This document shows, one piece after another, positions 1 through 8,936 of a stretch of 64,000 nucleotides of DNA (position 1 is the first letter of the stretch; each line of letters starts with the position of its first letter). The notes below the pieces were generated by a model. The model was given only the letters and a program-made list of their open reading frames with translations. It ran no database searches and was not told the origin of the DNA. This DNA is from Candidatus Nitrohelix vancouverensis (GTDB lineage: Bacteria > Nitrospinota > Nitrospinia > Nitrospinales > VA-1). The translations under genes were made by a program, and so were the position numbers. The stretch is taken from NCBI GenBank assembly GCA_015698305.1, contig CP048620.1, positions 2,254,001-2,318,000 on the forward strand, read 5' to 3'.

Positions 1-1027
1 TCCGATCACGATCAATGATCTGGAGCCGTTTCTGGAAATCATCAAGGATCCGAAGGTGTTGAAAGTGTTTCATGCGGCGCGACAGGACCTGGAAATTTTC
101 TACCGTCTCTGCGGGATGGCGGTTCGCCCGGTGTTTGATACCCAGATTGCCGCCGCTCTGGTGGGATGGGGATCGCAGATTTCTTTCGCTAAAATTGTTC
201 ACAAGGTTTCTAAAAAACATATCTGTAAAGCGCATCGTTATACGGACTGGTGTCGGCGTCCTCTAAGCGAAGGGCAGATTGAATACGCGCTGGACGACGT
301 TCGTTATCTCGGTCCCGTCTATAAAAGGTTGAATTCGCTCATGAATAAAATGGATCGGAAGGAATGGATCGTGGGCGAATTTCAATGCCTGGAAGATCCC
401 AAAAATTTTCAGCCATCAGACCCGAACAAACAATTTTTAAAATTAAAAAATATACGTTCTTTTAAACCGCGGGCGCTCTCTGTTCTGCGTGAACTGGCCG
501 CATGGAGAGAGTTGGAAGCGCGTTCGCGGGATTGTCTGGCGAAGTCGATCATTCGGGACGAAACCCTGATCGAGCTGGCACGCTCGGCTCCGAAGACGAT
601 GGAGGGTTTGCGTTCCCTGCGCGGCTTTTATCAGAAGGAAGCGGCGCGTAGCGGCAAGGTGATTCTTGAAACCATCGAGAGAGGCTTGAACGTGCCCGAC
701 AGTGAGTGCCCGCGACTTCCCGAGTCGGACGGTTACACGGCGCCGCGCGGGCTGGAAGAAATCCTTGCGGCGGGCGTGCAGGTGCGGGCGGAGGAAATGA
801 AGATCGAAGCCAATGTGCTGGCGGATCGAAAACAGATTCATGATTTTGTGAAATGTTTTGAGCGCAATCAGGATCTGGAAGAGCATTTTCTATTCCAAAG
901 CTGGCGCAAGGAATGTATAGGCGAAACCCTGGCGTCCTTGCTTCACGGCAGAACCGCGCTGGTGATCGGCCAGGATCGAAAGGCTCAATTGATGAAGGTG
1001 GAAAGCAACGGAATCCATTCCGAATGA
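1..1027 (+). CDS. rnd: Ribonuclease D, 5' end cut by window edge
   Basis: This is a 3'-to-5' exoribonuclease of the DEDDy family, which trims tRNA and other structured RNA 3' ends. The reading frame is open from base 2 and the true start lies outside the window. Visible are the Exo II region (FHAARQDLEIFYR, with the catalytic Asp) and the Exo III region (YALDDVRYLGPVY, with the Tyr-x3-Asp pair typical of DEDDy enzymes). The Exo I DxE motif is missing only because the sequence is truncated. A helical C-terminal part from about residue 140 of the visible portion matches an HRDC-type domain (LRELAAWRELEARSRD). The next gene is convergent and starts 20 bp beyond the stop. Family assignment is secure; substrate in this organism is not shown. 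Confidence 0.9.
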   Translation, partial: PITINDLEPFLEIIKDPKVLKVFHAARQDLEIFYRLCGMAVRPVFDTQIAAALVGWGSQISFAKIVHKVSKKHICKAHRYTDWCRRPLSEGQIEYALDDVRYLGPVYKRLNSLMNKMDRKEWIVGEFQCLEDPKNFQPSDPNKQFLKLKNIRSFKPRALSVLRELAAWRELEARSRDCLAKSIIRDETLIELARSAPKTMEGLRSLRGFYQKEAARSGKVILETIERGLNVPDSECPRLPESDGYTAPRGLEEILAAGVQVRAEEMKIEANVLADRKQIHDFVKCFERNQDLEEHFLFQSWRKECIGETLASLLHGRTALVIGQDRKAQLMKVESNGIHSE

Positions 1028-1047
1028 TGGATTGACTTAAGGCGCGG

Positions 1048-1713
1048 CTAGGTGGTGGTGGGTAGCGCGTCGTACCAGCGTTTGAATTCCGGCGTCGCGC
1101 GAACCGCCGTCAAGTCCTCATCCCCTGCGATTTCTGCGACTCCGGGAAGTCCTTTCTCAATCGCTGTTTGCAACATTTTCAAACTTTCCTGCAGTTTTCC
1201 CGTCAACGAATAATAACAAGCGTAGTTGTAATACAGGTAAGGGTGGGAGGGGTTCCTGCTCTCCAGCGCTTTCAAGGTATTGAACGCTTCATCGTATTGT
1301 TTGAGCCGCAGATAAGCGGAACTGAGATTGACGTAGCTTTCTGAGAAATTTTCGTTGTGGCGCAGGGCCATTTTGTAATTGACGATGGCTTGTTCGGCTT
1401 CTCCCTTACTGAGAAAACGATTGCCCTCGTTGTAATGAAAGATGCCCATACGCCGCTGGTTTTCAGGGTCCGAATGATCCATCGGCCCATGATCGTGTCC
1501 GTCGTCTGCATGCGATTCTTCCGAATGGCTTCCCTCCATCCCCTTGGAGCCTTCCATTTCTTTATCCTTCGTGGATGCTTCCTTCAGGACAGGCTCCAGG
1601 CTCGGCGCGTTATTTTTTTGCGCTAGGTCGGCGATGATCGTGATTCCTGCGCACAGGATGAGCAGGGGAATGATCGCTTTTTGCATTCGCAATTGCCATT
1701 TGTTGTTTGTCAT
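1048..1713 (-). CDS. Membrane-anchored TPR protein with His/Asp-rich linker
   Basis: This 221-residue protein has an N-terminal hydrophobic segment (about residues 12-30), probably an uncleaved anchor. A charged linker follows, rich in His, Asp, Glu and Ser (residues about 50-85, with repeated HADDGHDHG-like sequence), then two or three tetratricopeptide repeats (about 88-190). A protein-protein interaction role on the periplasmic face is inferred; the His-rich stretch could bind metal, but this is untested. The start overlaps the stop of the upstream DUF115/Maf-like gene by one base (TAATG at 1711-1715), so the two are probably translationally coupled. No enzymatic domain is visible. Confidence 0.75.
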   Translation of the reverse strand: MTNNKWQLRMQKAIIPLLILCAGITIIADLAQKNNAPSLEPVLKEASTKDKEMEGSKGMEGSHSEESHADDGHDHGPMDHSDPENQRRMGIFHYNEGNRFLSKGEAEQAIVNYKMALRHNENFSESYVNLSSAYLRLKQYDEAFNTLKALESRNPSHPYLYYNYACYYSLTGKLQESLKMLQTAIEKGLPGVAEIAGDEDLTAVRATPEFKRWYDALPTTT

Positions 1714-3119
1714 TATCCGTCGTGAGTGAATGAATGCGGGTTTTGGATATTGGGAATGGAAGCGATGCTCGCTCCGTGCGATCCCCAGTTGACGATTTGA
1801 ACGTCGGGGTGACGGTCTATGATTTCTTCCAGCGATCTCAAATAACTATACATAACCTGGCTGGTGTTTACCATGTTTCCCTGAACGCCTTCGGTGGGCG
1901 TGGTTTTGCTTCTCACAGTGGACTTGCGTTGTTCGATAGAAACCGTGCCGCCAGGAAGAACGCGATCGAGAAATTCCATAGAGGGAACCGAGTATCGAGC
2001 GTAAGCGCGACTGCTTGTGAATGCGCAGTCCTGACCGGCGAGCAGAATGGGATCGCATCCCCACTGAATCAGGCAATCGAGGGCGAGGCAGGCGACGGAG
2101 CCGCCGGATTGCGTGACGCCTTTATCGCGCGCCCAATCGACTTCATCCTTGTAGAGCCGATGACCTTTTTGAATCGCGACGCGCTTGGGTCCTTCGTATC
2201 CGGCGACCACGCGCGGGAAGGCGGTCGGCGTGAAGATCAGCGTCGCGCTTTGTTTGAGGCGTCCGTTGAAATGCTTGAAACTGGCTTCCTGCGGGTCGAG
2301 GGTGAAGACATAATCGGGAACGATTCCTTCCTCCATCAGAACGGGCAGGGCGGTGTCGACGCAGGCGATTAAAGTTTTTTTTCGCGCCAATAATTTTAAA
2401 TAGGGCAGGACCTTGTCCAAAGAAGGACCGGCGCTGACCAGCACAGCCGTTTGCCCTGCATGCGCCTTTGCCAGGTCTTTAATACCCGAAGAACTGTCAA
2501 TCCATTCCCGGTTCCAGTCGAGGTTGGAGCGTTCCTGATCGCCAAGAACGGCGGGAAAGCGTCTCTCGATCAACAAAACTTCGAGGGCGTTGGACAAACG
2601 CGGAAACTGTTCCGGGATGCATTTGAATGCGGGATTGAGAAAGCGGATTTCCAATGGATGCCCCGGGCGCGAATTCAGACGCGCCATGGCGGCTGAAAGT
2701 TTGCCGACAGCGCTTTCTTCGTCCTCGGCATAAATCAGAGAGAATCTAGGGTCAGAAAGCACGGCGCTGTGATCGCGGCAGGTCAGGGCGGTTTTCAAAA
2801 TATCCGGGTTCAGTTCGATGACGACGAGCGAGCCGTCGTCGCCCAAACGCTTCAATAATTCCGGCAGGTGATAGCCCATGCCGAAGCCGTAAAGAACGAC
2901 CTGACTGCCCGCTGAAATCTTTTCTGAAAAGCGGTTGCCTTCCGTTTCCGGGTCATATACGCTATGTAACAAGACGCCGTTGTAGCGCAAGGTGGGCTGA
3001 CCATTTTTTGCGTTAAGGATTTCCAGAGAGGGAGGCGACGCGCGTTTCTGGAGCTTGGACAAGCCATCCTTGTTTTGGTCCAGAGCCTTCAGGTTTTTTT
3101 CAAAAAAATCAACGGTCAA
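1713..3119 (-). CDS. DUF115 / motility-associated Maf-like protein
   Basis: This 468-residue soluble protein resembles the DUF115 (6-hydroxymethylpterin pyrophosphokinase MptE-like) family. In flagellated bacteria that family includes Maf proteins, thought to transfer nonulosonic acids to flagellin. Visible traits are an N-terminal Rossmann-like part (VVLYGFGMGYHLPELL), a central family signature (AVLVSAGPSLDKVLPYL) and a C-terminal stretch with GGSVACLALD and GQDCAF. The start is TTG at 3119, chosen because an AAAGGA ribosome-binding site sits 7 bases upstream and no ATG fits. It overlaps the downstream TPR gene. Flagellin glycosylation is inferred from the family; no flagellin gene lies nearby, though motAB is about 23 kb away. 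Confidence 0.75.
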   Translation of the reverse strand: MTVDFFEKNLKALDQNKDGLSKLQKRASPPSLEILNAKNGQPTLRYNGVLLHSVYDPETEGNRFSEKISAGSQVVLYGFGMGYHLPELLKRLGDDGSLVVIELNPDILKTALTCRDHSAVLSDPRFSLIYAEDEESAVGKLSAAMARLNSRPGHPLEIRFLNPAFKCIPEQFPRLSNALEVLLIERRFPAVLGDQERSNLDWNREWIDSSSGIKDLAKAHAGQTAVLVSAGPSLDKVLPYLKLLARKKTLIACVDTALPVLMEEGIVPDYVFTLDPQEASFKHFNGRLKQSATLIFTPTAFPRVVAGYEGPKRVAIQKGHRLYKDEVDWARDKGVTQSGGSVACLALDCLIQWGCDPILLAGQDCAFTSSRAYARYSVPSMEFLDRVLPGGTVSIEQRKSTVRSKTTPTEGVQGNMVNTSQVMYSYLRSLEEIIDRHPDVQIVNWGSHGASIASIPNIQNPHSFTHDG

Positions 3120-3232
3120 TAGAATGTCCTTTCTTTTTTTCCGTGACCCATCATAACATTATCCCGTTTATTCTTGTCATTGGATGACGCTTGAATTAAA
3201 AAAACAGAGAGCAACCCGCCGGAAGTGTAGCT

Positions 3233-5107
3233 ATGAATAAAAGGTCTGAATCCGAAAAATCGCCGATGTCCCGAATCCATGTTCTGCCCGATGCGCTGTC
3301 CAACCAGATCGCGGCGGGGGAGGTGGTGGAGCGTCCTTGTTCGGTCGTTAAAGAACTCGTGGAAAATGCAGTGGACGCGGGCGCGCGAAAAATTTTGATC
3401 GAGGCGGAGCAGGGCGGCAAAGAACTCATCCGCGTGGACGACGACGGTTGCGGCATGTCGATGGAGGATGCGGAATTGTCTTTCGAGCGTCACGCCACCA
3501 GCAAGATTTCATCGCAGGAGGATCTGGTGCGCATCGGGACTTTTGGGTTTCGCGGCGAGGCTCTGCCCAGCATCGGTTCGGTCGCCAAAGTGCGGTTGAC
3601 CACATCGCTCGATGAAAATCAGGGCGGCCAACTTGTCTCCGTGGAAGCGGGCGAATTGAAGATGTCCAAGCAGGTGGGGCGACCGCGCGGCACTCAGGTG
3701 GAGGTGCGCCATTTATTCTTTAACACGCCGGCGCGTCGGAAATTTTTAAAATCGGACAGCGCGGAATTTTCTCATATTGTTCAGGTAGCGACGCAACAGG
3801 CGCTGGCGCATCCCGAAATTCATTTCACGCTGATTCATAACGGTCGGAAGATTCTCAATACCGCATCCACCGATCAGTTGCTCTATCGTATCGCTGAATT
3901 GTTCGGCTCGGATTTAGCGGGGGAACTGGTGCAGGTCGATGCGGAGGTCGGCGACTATCGCCTGACCGGATTTATCTCAAGCCCAGTGTTCACGCGCTCG
4001 AATCGCAATAATCAGTATGTCTATGTGAACGGTCGACTGGTGCGCGACAAGGTGGTGCAACACGCGACCCAGCAGGGCTACAGCCATTTGCTTCCCAAGG
4101 GAAGACACCCCGTGATTTTTCTGTTTCTGGAAATGGACCCGGCGCTGGTGGATGTGAACGTTCATCCCGCCAAGGCGGAAGTGCGTTTTGCGTTCCAGAG
4201 CGACGTTCACCGTTTCGTCAGCCGCGCGGTGCGCGGCGCCTTGTCGAGCAGCGATAAACTGCCGCTCGCCGAACCGACGCAGGAATCCGGAGCGGGAGCC
4301 ACTTATTCGCCGCCTTCAGCGCACAGCGTGCAGAGCCATCACGACCAGCCTTCGGCGCAACGGACCATGGAATGGAAACGTGAGGAGCCGTCTCCAAGGG
4401 AACATCAGGAAGCGCTGGCTCAGTCGCTTGGCGCCCTTTACCAGAGCGAGGCTTCCGATACGCATCGCGATGTCACTGCGGGCGGTATGACGCTGTTCGA
4501 GAAAAAGGGCATCCCCTTATCAAAACTGATTTATTCCGAATTCGAGCCGATCGGGCAGTTGGAAAATTCCTTTATCATCATGCAGGGAAAAAAGGGAATG
4601 GTGATTGTCGATCAGCATATAGCGCATGAACGGGTGTTGTACGAACGTTTTCGCGAAGCGGCGCGCGACAAGCGGGTGGAATCGCAACAACTGCTTTTCC
4701 CAAAGACCCTGGAATTTTCTCCGGTGGAGGCGCAGATTTTGACGGATGAATTGCCGGTATTGAAAGAACTGGGGATGGAGCTGGAGCCGTTTGGAGAGAA
4801 TGGTTTTTTACTGCGTTCGGTTCCCGCCATCCTGAAGAATGAAGACCCGGAGCGCGTCCTGCGCGACATTCTCGAACTGGCTGAGTCGGGAGAGGGCAAC
4901 GCCCTGCAGAATAAATTCGACGACATTCTTATCATGATGTCGTGCAAGAGCGCGATAAAAATAAACCAGCCGATGGAGTTGAACCAGATTCGCAAACTGA
5001 TTTCTGATCTGGAAGCCACTGAAATGCCCTACACCTGCCCACACGGACGTCCGATCTCTCTCCTGTTTGACATGGACGATATTCTCAAAAAATTTCTTAG
5101 AAAATAG
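3233..5107 (+). CDS. mutL: DNA mismatch repair protein MutL (endonuclease type)
   Basis: MutL couples mismatch recognition by MutS to strand removal. The N-terminal GHKL ATPase motifs are present: ELVENAVDAGA, DDGCGM and GFRGEALPSIGSV, followed by the transducer domain to about residue 335. A variable linker (about 345-430) leads to the C-terminal dimerisation/nuclease domain. It carries a DQHxx2Ex4E metal motif (VDQHIAHERVLYE, with Ile for the usual Ala), SCKSAIK (the ACR-like motif) and CPHGRP near the end. This suggests a MutL with its own nicking activity, as in bacteria lacking MutH. The start at 3233 has GGAAG 7 bases upstream; an internal ATG at 3266 is an alternative. The last 25 or so codons are duplicated downstream. 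Confidence 0.96.
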   Translation: MNKRSESEKSPMSRIHVLPDALSNQIAAGEVVERPCSVVKELVENAVDAGARKILIEAEQGGKELIRVDDDGCGMSMEDAELSFERHATSKISSQEDLVRIGTFGFRGEALPSIGSVAKVRLTTSLDENQGGQLVSVEAGELKMSKQVGRPRGTQVEVRHLFFNTPARRKFLKSDSAEFSHIVQVATQQALAHPEIHFTLIHNGRKILNTASTDQLLYRIAELFGSDLAGELVQVDAEVGDYRLTGFISSPVFTRSNRNNQYVYVNGRLVRDKVVQHATQQGYSHLLPKGRHPVIFLFLEMDPALVDVNVHPAKAEVRFAFQSDVHRFVSRAVRGALSSSDKLPLAEPTQESGAGATYSPPSAHSVQSHHDQPSAQRTMEWKREEPSPREHQEALAQSLGALYQSEASDTHRDVTAGGMTLFEKKGIPLSKLIYSEFEPIGQLENSFIIMQGKKGMVIVDQHIAHERVLYERFREAARDKRVESQQLLFPKTLEFSPVEAQILTDELPVLKELGMELEPFGENGFLLRSVPAILKNEDPERVLRDILELAESGEGNALQNKFDDILIMMSCKSAIKINQPMELNQIRKLISDLEATEMPYTCPHGRPISLLFDMDDILKKFLRK

Positions 5108-5216
5108 TCTCAATTGTCCCTAGATCGTTCGATCTCTCTCCTGTTTGATAGGGGCAATATTCTCAAAAATTTCTTAGAAAATAGTTTCAATTGCCCGCAC
5201 GGGAGTCCGATCTGAA
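5036..5216 (+). repeat. 78-bp diverged tandem duplication of mutL 3' end
   Basis: The last part of mutL (from about 5036, coding CPHGRPISLLFD to the stop) is repeated just beyond the gene. A second copy lies at about 5114-5190 and a third partial copy at 5191-5216. Matching points are CGT(C/T)CGATCTCTCTCCTG at 5048 and 5126 (78 bp apart), and TCCGATCT recurring at 5206. Translated, copy 2 reads SISLLFDRGNILKNFLEN, and the third restarts with CPHGSPI before a stop, so similarity to MutL survives at protein level. Copies differ by substitutions and a single-base loss in an A-run, so the duplication is not recent. No function is visible. Confidence 0.85.
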
Positions 5217-5234
5217 GGGTCAGACTTCAGAAGT

Positions 5235-5774
5235 TTAGAGCGCGGATTTTTCGTTATAGCATTGCGCCAGGTTCTTCAAGCGTTCAATATTTTTTTTCTT
5301 GATAACGCTTTTAGGCGTGCGTTTGAGGTAGGGTGAAAGTTTGCGCTTGTTTTTAAGCGTCCACTCCGCATCGAGAATGTATTTTTCTTTCTGCTCAGCG
5401 CTGAGATTTTTGAAGCGGTTCACGGCATCGCTCTCCTGACGGTCGAGGCAGACCAGAATATCCTCGGCGATTCCCTTGATCGTCAGGCGACCGGAAGCGA
5501 GGCTCCCGCCCAGGACATGAGGTTTTTTTATAATCCCGGATACAAAATCTTCTTGAGTGAGATCGTCCGCCTGGGTTTTTGTGGTCAGGAGTTGATCGAG
5601 GCTGAGTCCGCCAAGCCGGGCGATTTGCACCAGCGTGGAAGGCGGCGGCGGGCGTTCGCCGGATTCGTAGCGCACATAGGTGCGAAATCCAATGCCAAGC
5701 ACTTCTGCCATGGCGAATTGGGTGCAACCATGCATCTTGCGAATGGTTCTAATATTATCTGAGAGGAAGGACAT
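5235..5774 (-). CDS. XRE-family helix-turn-helix regulator
   Basis: This 179-residue protein has an N-terminal Cro/C1-type helix-turn-helix (about residues 5-60: IRTIRKMHGCTQFAMAEVLGIGFRTYVRYESGERPPPPSTL). The C-terminal 110 residues are Lys-rich and I do not recognise them. A strong GGAGG lies 4 bases before the ATG at 5774, so the start is firm. It is flanked by the mutL 3' duplication and by a divergent-looking gap before the TPR protein. Target genes cannot be told from sequence. The C-terminal region may be a dimerisation or ligand domain. Confidence 0.8.
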   Translation of the reverse strand: MSFLSDNIRTIRKMHGCTQFAMAEVLGIGFRTYVRYESGERPPPPSTLVQIARLGGLSLDQLLTTKTQADDLTQEDFVSGIIKKPHVLGGSLASGRLTIKGIAEDILVCLDRQESDAVNRFKNLSAEQKEKYILDAEWTLKNKRKLSPYLKRTPKSVIKKKNIERLKNLAQCYNEKSAL

Positions 5775-5841
5775 GATTCCTCCATCCCTTTTACAGGGAG
5801 GTAGAATCCATACCTGGGATTCTGGCGACAGTTAGGGTAGC

Positions 5842-6615
5842 TCAGGCAAGCTCAATACCGTTCTTTTTGAGAAACTTGTAGGCTTCGTCAATCCAGTAAC
5901 GCTCTTTTTCCAATTTATAATCGGGCAGGTCTTTGGAAGAGCCGATAATACTTTTCATGTAACCAATGGCGCCCTGTTTATCGCCTTTTTTATCCAGCAG
6001 GCGGGCGTAATGGTAATAGGCTTTGAAAAAGTGAAATGAGTTGATCACTTCTTCGTACATCTGGAGCGCCTTTTCGTCTTCACCAGCGAGTCGGTAGCAG
6101 TCGGCGAGTCCAAAAATAGCATTCCCGTAATCGTATTTCCGGTCGATAGCGACCAATTTTTCCAGCACTTCGGCAGATTCCATAAATCGGCCCAGACCGT
6201 GCAGACATTTTGCCAGACCGTATCGCGCTTCTTCCATTTCAGGATCTTTGCGGATGGCTTCCTCAAATTGAGGAATGGCCAGTTCAAATTTCTTTTGTCC
6301 AAGATAAGCCTGTCCGAGTTTGTCGTAATGATAGGCTTTGTGATACTGGTTGATCAATTCCTTCAATTGCAGGGTTTCTTCGGTTTCCAGCTCACGCGCC
6401 GAAGACGGGACTGGGGAGAGTACGCGACCGATGCCGCCGCCGCTTCCGGGAACCTGTGACGGAGCCTTGGATTTGACGACGAAAAAATAGATCAGCGAGC
6501 CGATGGGAAACAGCGCAAGCATGATCACAACCCAAACGAAATGTTCTTTTCGTTGAAGACAATCCAGGCACATCCAGCCTGTAAATACCCCTGCAATGAC
6601 AAAAAAAATGTCCAT
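5842..6615 (-). CDS. Membrane-anchored TPR protein
   Basis: This 257-residue protein begins with two closely spaced hydrophobic segments (about 2-15 and 28-48), resembling the PLDc_N-type anchor (WVVIMLALFPIGSLIYFF). A short Gly/Pro/Ser linker leads to four or five tetratricopeptide repeats (about 85-240, for example KLGQAYLGQKKFELAIPQFEEAI). It probably acts as a scaffold on the membrane. GGAGAG lies 8 bases before the ATG at 6615. It stands between the XRE gene and panD, with about 65 bp to panD. No enzyme domain is present and the role is unknown. Confidence 0.75.
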   Translation of the reverse strand: MDIFFVIAGVFTGWMCLDCLQRKEHFVWVVIMLALFPIGSLIYFFVVKSKAPSQVPGSGGGIGRVLSPVPSSARELETEETLQLKELINQYHKAYHYDKLGQAYLGQKKFELAIPQFEEAIRKDPEMEEARYGLAKCLHGLGRFMESAEVLEKLVAIDRKYDYGNAIFGLADCYRLAGEDEKALQMYEEVINSFHFFKAYYHYARLLDKKGDKQGAIGYMKSIIGSSKDLPDYKLEKERYWIDEAYKFLKKNGIELA

Positions 6616-6680
6616 CTAAAATCTCTCCTGGATTGCGCTTTAATTCCTATTAAAGAATGAAAAGCGACAAAACCGGTTGG

Positions 6681-7028
6681 TTATCGTATTACGTTATTGT
6701 TCTCGTTGAGCAAAGCCACTCTAGGAGCATATTCCTGGGTAACGTTATCCATCATACCATAGGCGGCAATTATGATGCGATCTTTAATATGAACCATGCG
6801 CGCGGCCGCGCCATTGACTGAAATGACGCCGGACTTGCGTTTGCCCGGAATCACATAGGTTAAAAATCGATTGCCATTATTGATGTCATAGATATGCACC
6901 TGCTCGTAGGGCAGGATGTCGACCATTTCCATCAGATCCTGATCGATTTCAATGCTTCCTTCGTACTCCAGATTCGCGTCGGTGACGCAGGCCCGGTGTA
7001 GTTTTGATTTTAACATAATACGTTGCAT
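6681..7028 (-). CDS. panD: Aspartate 1-decarboxylase proenzyme
   Basis: PanD decarboxylates L-aspartate to beta-alanine, the amine half of pantothenate. The 115-residue proenzyme normally cleaves itself between Gly and Ser to create a pyruvoyl cofactor. The site is present ([12 protein letters not shown], Gly24-Ser25), as are the downstream motifs [12 protein letters not shown] and [20 protein letters not shown]. The ATG at 7028 overlaps the panC stop by one base (TAATG), supporting this start over a longer in-frame one. Last gene of panB-panC-panD. Confidence 0.96.
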   Translation of the reverse strand: MQRIMLKSKLHRACVTDANLEYEGSIEIDQDLMEMVDILPYEQVHIYDINNGNRFLTYVIPGKRKSGVISVNGAAARMVHIKDRIIIAAYGMMDNVTQEYAPRVALLNENNNVIR

Positions 7029-7876
7029 TAAGCGTTCTCCACAATACAATTATCAATCAGTCGCGCCGATCCTACTTTTACCGCCAGCGCGATCAAGGCT
7101 TTTCCATCAATGATCTCTTTCTCCGACAGGTTGTTTGCGTCGCAGATAGAAATATAGTCAATTTCTGTTTCGGGTTCTTCGGCGATGAATTCCCGTAAAA
7201 GCTGGCGAATGGACTCGCTCCGATGTTCCCCGGATTGTATCTTGTCCCGCGCGAGACTCAGCGCTCTGTTGATTTTCAGAGCCGACTGCCGTTGCCGGGT
7301 CGTCAGGTAGCGATTTCTGGAACTCATCGCCAGCCCGTCTTCATCGCGAATCAGCGGCGCCGCGCAAATTTCGACGTCGAGATTCAGATCGCGGACGAGG
7401 GTCTCGATCACGCGCAGTTGTTGCCAGTCCTTCTCGCCAAAATAGGCTTTGTGCGGAGCGACGATATTGAACAGTTTCAACACCACTGTGGCGACGCCGC
7501 GAAAAAAACCGGGGCGGCTCGCCCCACACAAAAATTGTGTGATTCCTTCAACCTCGACGTGAGTTTTGAAACCGTCCGGGTAAATCTCAGCCGCGTCGGG
7601 ATAAAACAAATAGTCAACGCCCGCCTCGCTCAACAGGGCGATGTCCTGATCGATGCTTTGCGGGTACACGGCTAAATCTTCCGTAGGACCAAATTGCGCC
7701 GGGTTGATGAAAATACTGGCGACGCTTCGGTCGCATTCGGATTTTGATTTTGCGACGAGACTCATGTGCCCGGCATGCAGGCATCCCATGGTCGGCGTGA
7801 AGCCGATGTTTTCTCCATTGCTACGGATCGCGCGCGCGATGGATTTCATTTCCCCAACAGTTTTGACGATTTGCAT
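7028..7876 (-). CDS. panC: Pantothenate synthetase
   Basis: PanC joins pantoate and beta-alanine with ATP to make pantothenate. It belongs to the HIGH-type nucleotidyltransferases. Visible motifs are [16 protein letters not shown] (the HxGH signature), [17 protein letters not shown], the [12 protein letters not shown] region and the KMSKS-like AMSSRNRYL. Length (282 residues) is usual. It starts 3 bp after the panB stop and overlaps panD, so the three genes form one operon in pathway order. Confidence 0.97.
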   Translation of the reverse strand: MQIVKTVGEMKSIARAIRSNGENIGFTPTMGCLHAGHMSLVAKSKSECDRSVASIFINPAQFGPTEDLAVYPQSIDQDIALLSEAGVDYLFYPDAAEIYPDGFKTHVEVEGITQFLCGASRPGFFRGVATVVLKLFNIVAPHKAYFGEKDWQQLRVIETLVRDLNLDVEICAAPLIRDEDGLAMSSRNRYLTTRQRQSALKINRALSLARDKIQSGEHRSESIRQLLREFIAEEPETEIDYISICDANNLSEKEIIDGKALIALAVKVGSARLIDNCIVENA

Positions 7877-7879
7877 GGA

Positions 7880-8725
7880 TCAGCCTGTTTCCTCAACCGA
7901 TCTCAGCGAAGGACTTTCCTGATTATAAGTGTGTTCTTTGGCCGGAAACTCTCCAGAGCGGACTTCGCTGACATAGGACTGCACTGCGCTTTGAATTTGT
8001 TCGCCGAGATTTGCATATTGTTTTACAAACTTCGGAGTGAAATCGACGTTCATTCCGAGCAGATCCTGTAGCACCAGAATTTGCCCGTCGCATTCCACGC
8101 CCGCGCCAATGCCCACCGTTGGGATTTTCAGTTCTTTTGTGATTTCAGCGGCGAGGGAGCCGGGCATGCCTTCGAGAACGATAGAAAAGGCGCCGGCCTT
8201 TTGCAACTCTCTGGCGTCCTGCTTGATCTGTCTGGCGTCGGCATAGTGCTTGCCCTGTATGCGGTAACCGCCCATTTGATGAACCGATTGCGGCGTCAGA
8301 CCGATATGCCCCATGACCGGGATGCCGGCCTGGGAGATGGCTGAGACTTTGTCCGCTTCGCGGGCGCCGCCCTCCAGTTTCACGGCGTCGGCGCCGCCTT
8401 CCTGCATGAGCCGTCCGGCGTTGCGGATCGCCTCTTCAACGGAGATTTGATAGGACATGAAGGGCAGGTCGGAGACCAGCAAGGGGTGGTTCACCGCTCG
8501 CTTGACCGAACGCGTGTGCAGGATCATGTCCTCCATGGTGACGGGCAGGGTATTCTCATAACCGAGACACATCATGCCCAGCGAATCGCCCACGAGGATC
8601 AAATCGAGATCGGTTTCGTTCAGCAATCGTCCGAAGGAGTAATCGTAGGCCGTCAGGGCCACGATTTTTTTTCCGGAGCTTTTTCTGTTCAGTATTGTGG
8701 GAATGGTTACGCGTGAATTTTTCAT
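7880..8725 (-). CDS. panB: 3-methyl-2-oxobutanoate hydroxymethyltransferase
   Basis: PanB transfers a hydroxymethyl group from 5,10-methylene-tetrahydrofolate to 3-methyl-2-oxobutanoate (ketopantoate formation), the first pantothenate step. The TIM-barrel signatures are clear: ALTAYDYSFGRLL, LILVGDSLGMM (metal-binding Asp), GHIGLTPQSVHQMGGY and GIGAGVECDGQILVLQDLLGM. The ATG at 8725 has GGAAG about 7 bases upstream and gives the normal 281 residues; the reading frame stays open upstream to 8848 but that extension is not family-like. No ketopantoate reductase (panE) is in the window. Confidence 0.96.
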   Translation of the reverse strand: MKNSRVTIPTILNRKSSGKKIVALTAYDYSFGRLLNETDLDLILVGDSLGMMCLGYENTLPVTMEDMILHTRSVKRAVNHPLLVSDLPFMSYQISVEEAIRNAGRLMQEGGADAVKLEGGAREADKVSAISQAGIPVMGHIGLTPQSVHQMGGYRIQGKHYADARQIKQDARELQKAGAFSIVLEGMPGSLAAEITKELKIPTVGIGAGVECDGQILVLQDLLGMNVDFTPKFVKQYANLGEQIQSAVQSYVSEVRSGEFPAKEHTYNQESPSLRSVEETG

Positions 8726-8848
8726 GATCGACTTCCAGCAGAAATTAAGTTGTCCGGGCTGGGAGCGCAGGAGGGGGGACGGTCGAAAACTACGCGCGAA
8801 AGTTCGCCTTGCCGTCTTGCATGGCAATGGCGGGGGCTTGCTACCCAT

Positions 8849-8900
8849 AGAACCCGTTAGTTTTATTTAAGGCCGCAAGGGTCCTCGTTAAACGGGTTCT
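8849..8900. other. 10-bp perfect inverted repeat between dNK and panB
   Basis: AGAACCCGTT at 8849-8858 pairs exactly with AACGGGTTCT at 8891-8900 across a 32-base loop that itself contains short GC pairing. It lies in the roughly 210-bp gap between the kinase stop and the panB start. No T-run follows on either strand, so it is not a plain intrinsic terminator. It could be an operator or a structured leader for panB; neither is shown. Confidence 0.5.
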
Positions 8901-8936
8901 GTGTCATTCAGCGTTGTCTTTCCGTCCCGGTCCTCT

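Noticed and set aside
8849-8900. Inverted repeat considered as a tRNA or riboswitch
   Set aside because: Only one 10-bp stem; no cloverleaf and no pattern of a known riboswitch class recognised.
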